The notes under the pieces: generated by a model
Databases searched by the model: none
What the model was told of the DNA's origin: nothing
The model's input: the letters and a program-made list of their open reading frames with translations, nothing else
Program-made: the position numbers and the translations under genes
Shown: positions 7,796 to 15,709 of the stretch, piece after piece
How positions within the stretch are numbered: position 1 is the first letter of the stretch
Layout: each line of letters opens with the position of its first letter
Assembly (NCBI RefSeq): GCF_016741935.1
Contig: NZ_JAERRG010000006.1
Span: 372,001-436,000, forward strand
Direction of reading: 5' to 3'
Origin: Streptomyces endocoffeicus
GTDB lineage: Bacteria > Actinomycetota > Actinomycetes > Streptomycetales > Streptomycetaceae
Length of the DNA stretch: 64,000 nt

Positions 7796-8614
7796 TTAGA
7801 AGCGGTAGCGCAGAATCCGGCCCACGTCCCGGAAGCCGGGCAGACGCGCCATCACCCGCATGCTCATCCGGCCGGAGGCCGGCATCTTCTCCACCCCCGG
7901 CATGTCCACACTGCGCACCGCGTCGAGGCAGGTCAGCCCCGGGTGCCAGGTCTCGACCTCATGCGGGTCGTCCAGGCCCCAGTGGAGGGTGGCGCCCGCG
8001 TTGCGCACCGCGGGGACCATCTTCTGGAGCCGGATGCCCAGCGGCCCGTAGACGTCGAAGAGCAGCTGGCCGCTGGGGAACCGCTCGGTGATCCGCTGGA
8101 TCAGCCGCTTGCCCTCCTCCTTGCGCAGATACATCGTCAGCCCCTCGGCGACGACCACGGTGGGCCGGTCGTCCGGCACCGCGCGCAGCCATGCCTCATC
8201 GGTCACCGAGGCGCCGACCATCTCGTAGTTCCCCGACGGCTCGGGAAGCAGCCGCCGCCGCAGATCGATCACCTCGGGGTAGTCGACATCGAGCCAGCGC
8301 ACCGACGACGGCGGGTCGAGGCGCTGCACCCGGGTGTCCAGACCGCATGCGAGATGGAGCACGGTCGCCTTCTGATGCTCGGCCAGGAACTCCATGGCCC
8401 AGTCGTCGAGCTGTTTCGCCCGCAGGGCGATGCCGACCGCCGTCGTTTCCGTCATCCCCGTTTTGCCGAAGTCGTAGGCCACGCGCTCCACGGCCTCCCG
8501 GGCCGCGTGGTCGTGCAGGACGGAGTCCGGTGCACGGCTGTCCACCGCCCTGCCGTAGAGCGTGGCGAGCAAGGTCTCCTGAGCGCCGCTGAGAGTGATC
8601 TTTTCGCGATCCAT
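7796..8614 (-). CDS. class I SAM-dependent methyltransferase, LCMT/PPM family
   Basis: Leucine carboxyl methyltransferase-like protein of about 272 residues. Signatures are the early DREKITLSGAQETLL, LACGLDTRVQRLDPP near residue 95 (the SAM loop), LDVDYPEVIDLRRRLLP near 115, and the family-specific VVAEGLTMYLRKEEG near 155. Bacterial members are mostly uncharacterised O-methyltransferases linked to polyketide or lipid metabolism. I place the start at the ATG at 8614 with GAGGA about 8 nt upstream. A longer frame opening at 8737 has a Pro/His-rich leader unlike the family. It converges on the O-methyltransferase gene and has no obvious partner. Confidence 0.86.
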   Translation of the reverse strand: MDREKITLSGAQETLLATLYGRAVDSRAPDSVLHDHAAREAVERVAYDFGKTGMTETTAVGIALRAKQLDDWAMEFLAEHQKATVLHLACGLDTRVQRLDPPSSVRWLDVDYPEVIDLRRRLLPEPSGNYEMVGASVTDEAWLRAVPDDRPTVVVAEGLTMYLRKEEGKRLIQRITERFPSGQLLFDVYGPLGIRLQKMVPAVRNAGATLHWGLDDPHEVETWHPGLTCLDAVRSVDMPGVEKMPASGRMSMRVMARLPGFRDVGRILRYRF

Positions 8615-8782
8615 GGTTCCTCGTCGATGTGGGGGTACCGGACGGACCATTCCGTACGGTTGCGCATGGAATGGGCAGAACCCGTGTCCGTACGGTCCCA
8701 CGTTCCCCCCGGCAAAAGCGACCGGCCTCTGGGCCATTCGAGTTCATCCGGCCACCATCGGGCGGACGGGCGCCGGTGCGCG

Positions 8783-9994
8783 TCAGCGGCCCTCGCCGTC
8801 GTCCCGCGTCAGCCACAGATCGGGGCCGAAGACCTCGTAGTGGATCGCGGACGGGCGCACACCCCGCTCCAGCAGCTGGGTCCGCACCGACCGCATGAAG
8901 GGCATCGGCCCGCACAGATACGCCTGGACGCCGTCCGGGATCTCGATGCCGGACAGGTCGACGTGGCCGGTGCGCTCGGCCGGCCAGTCGCCCTCGGGCC
9001 GCTCGTACCACGTGTGGGCGGTGCCCCGGGCCAGCTTGGTGACCAGCCGCTCCTGGTCGGCGCGCAGGGCGTGGTCGGCGGGGGAGCGGTCGGCGTGGAC
9101 GGCGATGACCGGGGCCTGATGTCCGCCTGCCGTCAGCTCCTCCAGCATGGCCACCATCGGGGTGCAGCCGATCCCGGCGGAGGCGAGCAGCAGGGGTGTG
9201 TCCGTGCCGTCGAGCACGACGTCGCCGTAGGGCGCGGAGACGGCGAGCTCGTCGCCCTCGTGGACATGGTCGTGGAGGTGGCCGGCGACCTCACCGGCCG
9301 GGCCCTCGCCCGCGTCCTCGCGCTTGACCGAGAAGGAGCGCACGGTGGTGCCGGGGCCGCTGGTCAGGCTGTACTGGCGGATCTGCCGTGCCCCGTCGGC
9401 CAGTTCCACCCGCACCGAGACGTACTGGCCCGCCGTGAACGCCGGGGCGGGACGGCCGTCCGCGGGCCGGATCCGGAAGGTGACCACATCCGCCGTCTCC
9501 CGGACCCGCTCGACCACCTCCCACTGCCGCCAGGTCCCGCCGGCGAGCACGCCCTGCGCCGCGTACAGCCGCCGCTCGATCTCGATCAGGGCGTTGGCCA
9601 TCAGCCAGTAGACCTCGTCCCAGGCGGCGGTCACCTCCTCGGTGGCCGCGTCGCCGAGCACCTCCGCGATGGCGGCGGACAGATGACGGTGCACCACGGG
9701 ATACTGCGCGGCGCTCACCCCGAGCGACGCGTGCTTGTGGGCGATCCGGCTCAGCAGGGCGTCGGGGCGGGTGCCCGGCCGCTCCACCAGGGCGGTGGCG
9801 AACGCGGCGATCGCGCCCGCGAGGGCCTGCCGTTGGGTGCCCGCGGCCTGGTTGGCCCGGTTGAACAGATTCCGCAGCAGTTCGGGGTGGGCCTCGAAGA
9901 GCTTCCGGTAGAACAGCTCGGTGATGGTGCCGATGGCCTCACCGACGGCGGGAAGCGTGGCGCGGACGGTCTCGGCGGACTTCTGGGAGAGCAT
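8783..9994 (-). CDS. hmp: flavohaemoglobin (nitric oxide dioxygenase)
   Basis: Flavohaemoglobin of about 403 residues. An N-terminal globin runs from MLSQKSAETVRATLPAV and includes the distal Tyr in ITELFYRKLFE and the proximal His in IAHKHASLGVSAAQYP. The FAD domain shows RQYSLTSGPG near residue 207. The NAD domain shows LASAGIGCTPMVAMLEEL near 275 and YLCGPMPFMRSV near 360. It oxidises NO to nitrate using O2 and NAD(P)H, with haem and FAD, in the cytosol. The start is set at 9994: the promoter and NsrR-type box at 10001-10030 would otherwise lie in the coding region, and the family normally begins at this Met. A longer alternative from 10051 has an attractive GGAGG. Confidence 0.92.
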   Translation of the reverse strand: MLSQKSAETVRATLPAVGEAIGTITELFYRKLFEAHPELLRNLFNRANQAAGTQRQALAGAIAAFATALVERPGTRPDALLSRIAHKHASLGVSAAQYPVVHRHLSAAIAEVLGDAATEEVTAAWDEVYWLMANALIEIERRLYAAQGVLAGGTWRQWEVVERVRETADVVTFRIRPADGRPAPAFTAGQYVSVRVELADGARQIRQYSLTSGPGTTVRSFSVKREDAGEGPAGEVAGHLHDHVHEGDELAVSAPYGDVVLDGTDTPLLLASAGIGCTPMVAMLEELTAGGHQAPVIAVHADRSPADHALRADQERLVTKLARGTAHTWYERPEGDWPAERTGHVDLSGIEIPDGVQAYLCGPMPFMRSVRTQLLERGVRPSAIHYEVFGPDLWLTRDDGEGR

Positions 9995-10000
9995 GAGCGG

Positions 10001-10030
10001 GCCTAACTGGTATCTCAGATTCGTATTCAA
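10001..10030 (-). promoter_or_regulatory. hmp promoter with NsrR-type operator
   Basis: Minus-strand TTGAAT (10025-10030) and TTAGGC (10001-10006) are 18 bp apart, and the hmp ATG lies six bases on. A 23-bp 11-1-11 imperfect dyad occupies 10005-10027, with minus-strand half-sites AATACGAATCT and AGATACCAGTT. It matches the nsrR box at 10583-10605 at 18 of 23 positions, and it closely resembles the S. coelicolor hmpA2 NsrR site as I remember it. Binding here would occlude the spacer and -10. Confidence 0.75.
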
Positions 10031-10116
10031 CGGCATGAGTGAACCGGACATGGTGACCTCCGTGTCGGCACGGCTCGGCGGGACGGGATCCGGGCTCCGC
10101 AACCCGGACGGCGGCC

Positions 10117-10566
10117 TCATGGAGACAGCCCGGGTGCGCGCCCGACCAGCCCCAGCAGCACCGGACCGGTCGGGGACGCCACCAGGTCGTCGACCGTGAG
10201 GGGATCGAGCGAGGCGAGGAACGCCTCCTGCGCCCGGCGCAGCGCCATCCGCAGCCGGCAGCCCTGCCGCAGCGGGCACGGCACGTCCCCCTCGCAGTCG
10301 ACGACATCGCCGACCCCCTCGAGCTCCCGGACCAGCTGGCCGACCGAGGCGGTGCGACCGGTCGCGGTGAGCGTCAGCCCGCCGCCCCGTCCGCGCCGCG
10401 TCTCGATCAGGCCCAAGTGCTGCAGCCGGGCCGCCACCTTGGCCAGGTGGCTGTAGGGCACCTGCATCTCCCCGGCGACCTGCCGGGCGGTGCAGGGCTC
10501 GGCGCCGGTGACCGCCAGCCGCATGATCGTGCGGAGCGCCAGATCCGTTGACTTCGTCAGCCGCAT
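10117..10566 (-). CDS. nsrR: Rrf2-family nitric-oxide-sensing repressor NsrR
   Basis: Rrf2 protein of 149 residues, opening MRLTKSTDLALRTIMRLAV with a winged helix (VAGEMQVPYSHLAKVAARLQ). The cysteine ligand loop VDCEGDVPCPLRQGC gives Cys-x5-Cys-x5-Cys, the spacing of NsrR [4Fe-4S] proteins rather than IscR. NO destroys the cluster and releases DNA. The gene lies directly upstream of hmp on the same strand, and both carry the same 23-bp operator. No Shine-Dalgarno is visible and the -10 box is six bases from the ATG, so translation is probably leaderless. The frame could be read much further upstream, but that would bury the operator. Confidence 0.9.
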   Translation of the reverse strand: MRLTKSTDLALRTIMRLAVTGAEPCTARQVAGEMQVPYSHLAKVAARLQHLGLIETRRGRGGGLTLTATGRTASVGQLVRELEGVGDVVDCEGDVPCPLRQGCRLRMALRRAQEAFLASLDPLTVDDLVASPTGPVLLGLVGRAPGLSP

Positions 10567-10572
10567 GGCGGC

Positions 10573-10605
10573 AGATTGCGTTAATGCGAATCTTAGATGC
10601 AATTT
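10573..10605 (-). promoter_or_regulatory. nsrR promoter with NsrR-type operator
   Basis: Minus-strand TTGCAT (10597-10602) and CAATCT (10573-10578) with an 18-bp spacer, six bases before the nsrR ATG. The 23-bp dyad at 10583-10605 has plus-strand half-sites AATGCGAATCT and AGATGCAATTT. The architecture is nearly identical to the hmp promoter, indicating autoregulation. Confidence 0.7.
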
Positions 10606-10694
10606 ATAGGGGCATGTTCCGGCCGCAGGCGTACGGGTGTTCCCGCCGCTGAAGCGATGCCGCTTGCGCACGGGTGTCCCGGCCACGGCGCCGG

Positions 10695-11909
10695 TCAGGC
10701 TTCGCCCGGCGGCCGCCCGCGCAGCGCCCGCGTCACCGACCAGGCGACGGACACCATGGGCACGGCCACCACCGCCCCGACCACCCCCGCCACGATGGTC
10801 CCGGCGATGACCGAAATCGCCACCACCACCGGATGGAGCCGCACCGCCCAGCTCATCACCAGCGGATGCAGGACATGGCCCTCGAACTGACCGACCGCCA
10901 CGATCAGCAACAGCACCACGGCCGCGATGGCCGGACCCCGCCCGGCCAGGGCCACCACCGTCGCCACCGCCAGCGCGATCGGCGAACCGATCAGCGGGAC
11001 GAACGTCGCGAAGAAGACCAGCAGCGTCAGCGGCAGGGCCAGCGGCACCCGCAGCAGGAACAGGGCGATGCCGACCAGCGTCGCGTTGGAGGCGGCCACG
11101 ACGATGATGCCCCGGGTGTACCCGGCGAAGGTGGTCCACGCCGCCCGCGCCGCCCGGTCCCACGGGGACCGGGCGCGCTCGGGGAGCTGGCCCCGGAACC
11201 ACTGCCACATCCGGTCGCCGGAATGGACGAAGAAGATCGAACAGAACAGGGCCAGGAACAGCGCCGTGCCCGCCTCCACGACCCGCCCCGCACTGCTGAG
11301 CGCCCTGCTGATCAGAGCCGCGCGATGCTGTGACACAAAGGCGGTGATCTTGTCGTGGGCCCCCGACAGCGCACCGTGCCGCACATGGAACGGCGGCCCC
11401 TCCAGCCACCGCTCGATCCGCCCGATCCCGCCGCGCAGCTCACCCACCAGCCGGCCCGCCTCCGCGGCCGCCGCGGTCCCCACCAGCGCCAGCAGCCCCA
11501 ACACCGCGAACAGCGTGCCGAACACCGCCAGCGCCACCGCCAGCGGCCTGGGGCACACCCGCGCCAGCAGATCGGCCAGCGGGCGCAGCAAGGCGGTCGC
11601 CACCAGCGCCAGGAACACCGCGATCGCGACGAGCTCGAACCGCCCCAGCACCGTGAACGCCAGATAGACGGCCACCCCGATGACCATCAGACGCCATGCG
11701 TACGCGGCGGCCAGCCGCAGCCCGGGATGGACCCGTCCGTTCTTGTCCCCCGCCCGGCGCACCGCCGCCGTCAGGGCCGCGGAGCCGGAACGGCGGGCCC
11801 GCGCCACCGCCCGCGAGGCCCGCCCCGCCGATCCGCCGGTCATGCCACGCCGAGGGCGTACGCCCCGCCCTCCCGGTCGCTCGCGCGGGGGAGGAGAGTC
11901 GCTGCTCAC
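10695..11909 (-). CDS. AI-2E family (PerM-type) transporter
   Basis: Polytopic membrane protein of up to 404 residues. A basic, Pro/Arg-rich cytoplasmic N-terminus of about 60 residues is followed by helices such as LMVIGVAVYLAFTVLG, LVAIAVFLALVATALLRPLADLL and LAVALAVFGTLFAVLGLLALVG. Next come a soluble central region (about 165-215) and the conserved C-terminal helices with FFATFVPLIGSPIALAVATVVAL and VGQFEGHVLHPLVMSWAVRLHPVVV. Family members are proposed exporters of AI-2, indole or other small molecules, or ion exchangers; the substrate here is unknown. The GTG at 11909 is the first start and lacks a strong ribosome-binding site, so an ATG at 11840 is an alternative. Confidence 0.85.
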   Translation of the reverse strand: MSSDSPPPRERPGGRGVRPRRGMTGGSAGRASRAVARARRSGSAALTAAVRRAGDKNGRVHPGLRLAAAYAWRLMVIGVAVYLAFTVLGRFELVAIAVFLALVATALLRPLADLLARVCPRPLAVALAVFGTLFAVLGLLALVGTAAAAEAGRLVGELRGGIGRIERWLEGPPFHVRHGALSGAHDKITAFVSQHRAALISRALSSAGRVVEAGTALFLALFCSIFFVHSGDRMWQWFRGQLPERARSPWDRAARAAWTTFAGYTRGIIVVAASNATLVGIALFLLRVPLALPLTLLVFFATFVPLIGSPIALAVATVVALAGRGPAIAAVVLLLIVAVGQFEGHVLHPLVMSWAVRLHPVVVAISVIAGTIVAGVVGAVVAVPMVSVAWSVTRALRGRPPGEA

Positions 11910-12123
11910 GTCGGCGCCACCGCCTTCTGCGTCCGGTCCTGCGCGGCGGAAGAGGATGGTGATTCATCCTCATACGCACAGATTCAATCAGGGTGGCCGT
12001 CCGGGCGCCGGACACCTCTCCCCGGCGCGGCGGCCCGTCCTCGCCCCCTGCCGTTCCGCACCCGCGCCCGCCTAAGATCGCCCTGGTCACCCGCTCGCCA
12101 AGGCACTCTGCAAGGAGCCGCTC

Positions 12124-13344
12124 GTGACATACGACATCACCGCCATCCGCGCACAGTTCCCCGCGCTGAAGGCCGGGTCGGCCCACTTCGACGGCCCGGG
12201 AGGCACCCAGACCCCGCTCCCCGTCATCGAGGCCGTCTCCGACGCGCTGGCCAACCCCCTGGCCAACCGCGGCCACCTCACCGCGGGGGAGCGCAACGCC
12301 GAGGCCCTGGTCCGGTCGGCCCGGCAGGCCATGGCCGATCTGCTCGGCGCCGACCCGGCCGGGATCGTCTTCGGGCGCAGCGCCACCGCCCTCATCTACG
12401 ACTTCTCCCGCACCCTCGCCAAGACCTGGTCACCGGGCGACGAGGTGGTGGTGTCCCGGCTGGACCACGACTCCAACATCCGCCCCTGGGTCCAGGCCGC
12501 CGAGGCCGCCGGGGCCACCGTGCGCTGGGCCGACTTCGACCCCGCCACCGGCGAGCTGACGCCCGATGACATCAGTGCCCAGCTCGGCGACCGCACCCGG
12601 CTGGTGGCGGTCACCGCCGCCTCGAACCTGATCGGCACCCGCCCGGACATCCCGGAGATCTCCCGGCGGGTGCACGCGGCCGGGGCGCTGCTCCACGTCG
12701 ACGGCGTGCACTACGCCGCCCACGCCCATGTCGACATCCGGCGGCTCGGAGCGGACTTCTTCGTCTGCTCCCCCTACAAGTTCCTCGGCCCCCACCTCGG
12801 GGTGCTGGCAGGCGGCCCCGAGCTCCTGGAGACCCTGACCCCGGACAAGCTGCTCCCCTCGACGAACGCCGTCCCCGAGCGCTTCGAATTCGGCACCCTG
12901 CCCTATGAATTCCTCGCCGGGACCCGTGCCGCCGTCGACTTCCTCGCCACCCTCGACCCCGGCGCCGAAGGCAGCCGCAGGGAGCGGCTGGCGTCGTCGT
13001 TCGCGGCCCTCGAAGAGCATGAGGCCACGCTGCGCGGGCGCGTCGACGAGGGGCTGGCCGCCCTCGACCCGCTCACCATCCACTCCCGGGCCGCGGACCG
13101 CACCCCGACCGTGCTGCTGACCATCGACGGCCGTGACACCACCGACGCCTACCGCTACCTCGCAGGCCGTGGCGTCGACGCCCCCTCCGGTTCGTTCTAC
13201 GCGGTGGAGGCATCCCGCAGGCTGGGCCTGGGCGACACCGGGGGACTGCGCATCGGCCTGGCCCCCTACACCAGCACCGAGGACGTGGACCGGCTGCTGG
13301 AGGCGCTCTCGGACTTCCTGCGCACTCCGGCCCCGCGCGGCTGA
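12124..13344 (+). CDS. cysteine desulfurase-like PLP-dependent protein
   Basis: Fold-type I PLP enzyme of 406 residues in the cysteine-desulfurase-like group (SufS/CsdA relatives). Visible features are HFDGPGGTQTP near residue 21, the Asp-His region VVSRLDHDSNIRPW near 110, the cofactor Asp in LLHVDGVHYAAH near 193, and the PLP lysine in FVCSPYKFLGPH near 218. The active-site loop of SufS-type enzymes carrying the persulfide Cys is not recognisable, so a desulfurase activity should not be assumed; kynureninase- or isopenicillin-epimerase-like chemistry is equally possible. The GTG start has AAGGAG 7 nt upstream. It stands alone, with no suf or isc genes nearby. Confidence 0.82.
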   Translation: MTYDITAIRAQFPALKAGSAHFDGPGGTQTPLPVIEAVSDALANPLANRGHLTAGERNAEALVRSARQAMADLLGADPAGIVFGRSATALIYDFSRTLAKTWSPGDEVVVSRLDHDSNIRPWVQAAEAAGATVRWADFDPATGELTPDDISAQLGDRTRLVAVTAASNLIGTRPDIPEISRRVHAAGALLHVDGVHYAAHAHVDIRRLGADFFVCSPYKFLGPHLGVLAGGPELLETLTPDKLLPSTNAVPERFEFGTLPYEFLAGTRAAVDFLATLDPGAEGSRRERLASSFAALEEHEATLRGRVDEGLAALDPLTIHSRAADRTPTVLLTIDGRDTTDAYRYLAGRGVDAPSGSFYAVEASRRLGLGDTGGLRIGLAPYTSTEDVDRLLEALSDFLRTPAPRG

Positions 13345-13369
13345 CTCGCCCGGCGCTCATCGGCCGGTC

Positions 13370-13939
13370 TCACCTCTCGGCGGCGCTCCCTTCGAGGAGC
13401 CCCGCCACGAGTCCGCGGGCATGCGCGGCGTCCAGCCCGGCGGGGCGGAAGAGGATGCGGTACATCAGAGGCGCCACGACGTGGTCGACGACCGACTCGA
13501 CGCCGGGGGTGCCCTCCCCGCGTTCGGCCGCGCGGGCCAGGATGACATCGACCTGGTCGGCGGCGTAGGCCGAGCACTGGCCGGCGTTGCTGCCGTCCGG
13601 GTCGCCGAGCAGGGCGTCGCGGATGTAGGCACGTCCGGCCGGGGAGGCCATCTCGTCGAGGAACTGCTCGGCCCAGGCCGTCAGATCGGACTCCAGACCG
13701 CCGTGGTCCTGGGGCGTGGTCTCGGGCCGCAGGCGCTCGACCGCCACGTCCGACAGCAGTTGGGTGAGGTCTCCCCAGCGGCGGTAGATCGTGGAGGGGG
13801 TGACGCCCGCGCGCTGGGCGATCAGCGGCACCGTCAGAGCGTCGCGGCCCACCTCCGCCTCGAGCTCGCGCACGGCGGTGTGCACCGATGCCTGGACCCG
13901 GGCGCTGCGCCCCCCGGGGCGCACCATCTGCCTGCTCAT
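13370..13939 (-). CDS. TetR family repressor of the amidase / metallo-hydrolase locus
   Basis: TetR regulator of 189 residues. The helix-turn-helix is LIAQRAGVTPSTIYRRWGDL near residues 40-60, and the C-terminal helical domain has a TetR_C-like DPDGSNAGQCSAY region. An operator-like palindrome, GCAAA-N5-TTGC (13953-13969), lies 14 bp upstream of its start. The same 13-bp motif appears twice between the AtzG-like and metallo-hydrolase genes (15633-15691). It therefore probably controls itself, the amidase pair and the divergent hydrolase. The amidase gene ends 58 bp upstream on the same strand, so readthrough is possible. Confidence 0.88.
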   Translation of the reverse strand: MSRQMVRPGGRSARVQASVHTAVRELEAEVGRDALTVPLIAQRAGVTPSTIYRRWGDLTQLLSDVAVERLRPETTPQDHGGLESDLTAWAEQFLDEMASPAGRAYIRDALLGDPDGSNAGQCSAYAADQVDVILARAAERGEGTPGVESVVDHVVAPLMYRILFRPAGLDAAHARGLVAGLLEGSAAER

Positions 13940-13952
13940 TCATCCCACCTTA

Positions 13953-13969
13953 AAGCAAATCCGTTGCTT
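13953..13969. promoter_or_regulatory. TetR operator upstream of the tetR gene
   Basis: Perfect 17-bp dyad AAGCAA-N5-TTGCTT. Its 13-bp core, GCAAATCCGTTGC, matches the two sites in the 15.6-kb divergent promoter region, which marks it as the binding motif of the adjacent TetR protein. Confidence 0.65.
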
Positions 13970-13997
13970 CTGGGGAGGTGGTGCGCCCCGGGGCTCC

Positions 13998-15401
13998 TCA
14001 GTGGACGCGTCGGGCCGCGGGCGCCGGCTCGCGGGCGGGCCGCGTCCGCTCGTAGGCGTGACCGACCCGCAGGAGCACGCGCTCCCCGAGCGGACGCCCG
14101 AGCAGCTGCATGCCGATCGGCAGGCCCGCCGTGTCGTGGCCGACCGGGACGGACAGCGACGGCACCCCGGTGAGGTTGGCGGGGGCCGAGAGGCGCACAT
14201 AGGCGTCGGAGACGGCTTCGACGGTGCCGTCCGGCCAGGTGATCGTCTCCTGGCCGGACGGCACCGCGGTCGCCGGGACCGTCGGGGCGGCGATCACATC
14301 GACGTCCTCCAGCATGCGCGCCCACTCGCGCCGCATCAGCGTCCGGGAGCGCTGGGCGCGCAGATAGTCCCCGGCGGGCATCAGCTCGCCCGCCTCCAGC
14401 AGGATGCGCACATCCGCCTGGTACAGCTCCGGTGCCGCGCGCAGGGTGCGCTCGTGGTAGGCGGTGGCCTCCGGCACCATCAGGCCCCACTGAGTGGCCT
14501 GGATATAGCGGGTCATGGGGATCTCGACCTCGACGAGGCGGGCGCCGAGGGCCTCCAGCCGGTCGACGGCCCGCCGGACCACGGCCTCCACCTCCGCGTC
14601 GACGTGCTCGAAGTAGTAGTTGCGCGGCACGCCGACGCGCAGTCCCGTCAGATCCTCGGCCGCGCCCGGCCGATAGTCCTGGGCAGGGACGGCCAGGGAG
14701 GCGGGGTCGCGGGGGTCGTGCCCGGCCAGGACCGCCAGGACCAGGGCCTGGTCCTCGACGGTGCGGGTGAGGGGGCCGACGTGGTCCAGCGACCACGACA
14801 GGGAGGTGACGCCGTGGCGGGGGACGAGGCCGTACGTCGGCTTGAGTCCGACGACCCCGTTGAGCGCGGCGGGGACGCGGATGGATCCGCCGGTGTCGGT
14901 GCCCAGAGCGAAGGCCGCGGTGCCCGCGGCGACGGCCACGGCGGATCCGCCGCTGGAGCCGCCCGCGACCCGGCCGGAGTCCCAGGCGTTGCGGGTCTGC
15001 GGAGTGGTCAGCCCGTAGGCGAACTCATGGGTGTGGGTCTTGCCGACCAGGACCGCGCCGGACGCGCTCAGGCGGGCGGCGACCGTGCTGTCCGCCTGGG
15101 CGCGGTGGTCGGCGCGGACCCGGGAGCTCGCGGTGGTGGCCACACCCGCGACGTCGATCAGGTCCTTCAGGCCCATCGGGATGCCGTGCAGCGGGCCGCG
15201 GAGGCGGCCGGCCGCGGCGTCGTCCGCGGCCTCGCGCGCCGTCCGGCGCGCCTGCTCCGCCGTCACCGTGGCGTAGGCGTTCAGCCGCGGTTCCAGCCGC
15301 TCGACGCGGTCCAGGACGGAGTCCACCAGCTCGACGGGGGACAGCCGCCCGGTCCGGATCGCGTCGGCGGCCGCGGTGAGGGACAGCTCATACGGCCGCA
15401 T
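13998..15401 (-). CDS. amidase signature family hydrolase (AtzE/AtzF/GatA-like)
   Basis: Amidase of 467 residues with the complete Ser-cisSer-Lys triad. The lysine is in PMGLKDLIDVAG near residue 78, the Gly/Ser loop GGSSGGSAVAVAAG follows near 150, and the nucleophile is in GTDTGGSIRVPAALNG near 173. It would hydrolyse a carboxamide or urea-type C-N bond. The start codon overlaps the last 14 bases of a small AtzG-like gene. In 1-carboxybiuret hydrolase and its relatives such a protein is a GatC-like subunit of the amidase, so this is probably a two-subunit enzyme. The substrate is unknown and no cyanuric-acid genes are present. Expression is probably repressed by the TetR protein at 13370. 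Confidence 0.88.
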   Translation of the reverse strand: MRPYELSLTAAADAIRTGRLSPVELVDSVLDRVERLEPRLNAYATVTAEQARRTAREAADDAAAGRLRGPLHGIPMGLKDLIDVAGVATTASSRVRADHRAQADSTVAARLSASGAVLVGKTHTHEFAYGLTTPQTRNAWDSGRVAGGSSGGSAVAVAAGTAAFALGTDTGGSIRVPAALNGVVGLKPTYGLVPRHGVTSLSWSLDHVGPLTRTVEDQALVLAVLAGHDPRDPASLAVPAQDYRPGAAEDLTGLRVGVPRNYYFEHVDAEVEAVVRRAVDRLEALGARLVEVEIPMTRYIQATQWGLMVPEATAYHERTLRAAPELYQADVRILLEAGELMPAGDYLRAQRSRTLMRREWARMLEDVDVIAAPTVPATAVPSGQETITWPDGTVEAVSDAYVRLSAPANLTGVPSLSVPVGHDTAGLPIGMQLLGRPLGERVLLRVGHAYERTRPAREPAPAARRVH

Positions 15402-15597
15402 CGTGCCGCTCCTCTCCGGCGCGGTAGGCGGGGGCGGGCGGGGTGTCGCCGAAGTCCAGCTCGCGCAGGACGGCGACGACGGCGTGGATGTGGTTGGCGG
15501 TGGCCGCCGCGGCGGCGTGGCGCTCGGCCGGCAGCGGGAGCCCGGCGCGTGCGGCCCAGTGGGCCGCCTCCGGAGGGGTGAGTTCTGCGGCGGACAA
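15388..15597 (-). CDS. AtzG-like / DUF4089 amidase subunit
   Basis: Small acidic helical protein of 69 residues (MSAAELTPPEAAHWAARAG, then a segment rich in Ala, His and Ile, ending HIHAVVAVLRELDFGDTPP). This is the layout of AtzG-like GatC relatives that wrap around an amidase. It begins with TTG at 15597, chosen because GAGGGAGA lies about 6 nt upstream and no ATG or GTG fits the frame. It overlaps the amidase start by 14 bp, so the two are translationally coupled. Easily missed because of its size and rare start. Confidence 0.72.
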   Translation of the reverse strand: MSAAELTPPEAAHWAARAGLPLPAERHAAAAATANHIHAVVAVLRELDFGDTPPAPAYRAGEERHDAAV

Positions 15598-15632
15598 GGC
15601 GTCTCCCTCGACGAGATCCCATGGGGATAAAA

Positions 15633-15691
15633 GCTAACTGTTTGCGTTAGTCGACTGTAGGGCCTACCGTGCCTTAAGGCAAACAGATTGC
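15633..15691. promoter_or_regulatory. divergent promoter region with two TetR operators
   Basis: Two copies of the motif found upstream of the TetR gene. GCTAACTGTTTGC lies at 15633-15645 (reverse complement GCAAACAGTTAGC), inside a CTAAC-N7-GTTAG dyad. GCAAACAGATTGC lies at 15679-15691. They flank the interval between the AtzG-like start (15597) and the metallo-hydrolase start (15710), so one site is placed to control each direction. Confidence 0.65.
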
Positions 15692-15709
15692 GTTTGGAGA
15701 GAGCAGGCC

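Noticed and set aside
10567..11409. N-terminal extension of the NsrR gene up to 11409
   Set aside because: It is Gly/Arg-rich antisense-type sequence over the AI-2E transporter gene, and it would bury the promoter and 23-bp operator.
12124..13344. Suf/Isc cysteine desulfurase
   Set aside because: No scaffold or sulphur-transfer genes are adjacent, and the catalytic Cys loop is not recognisable.
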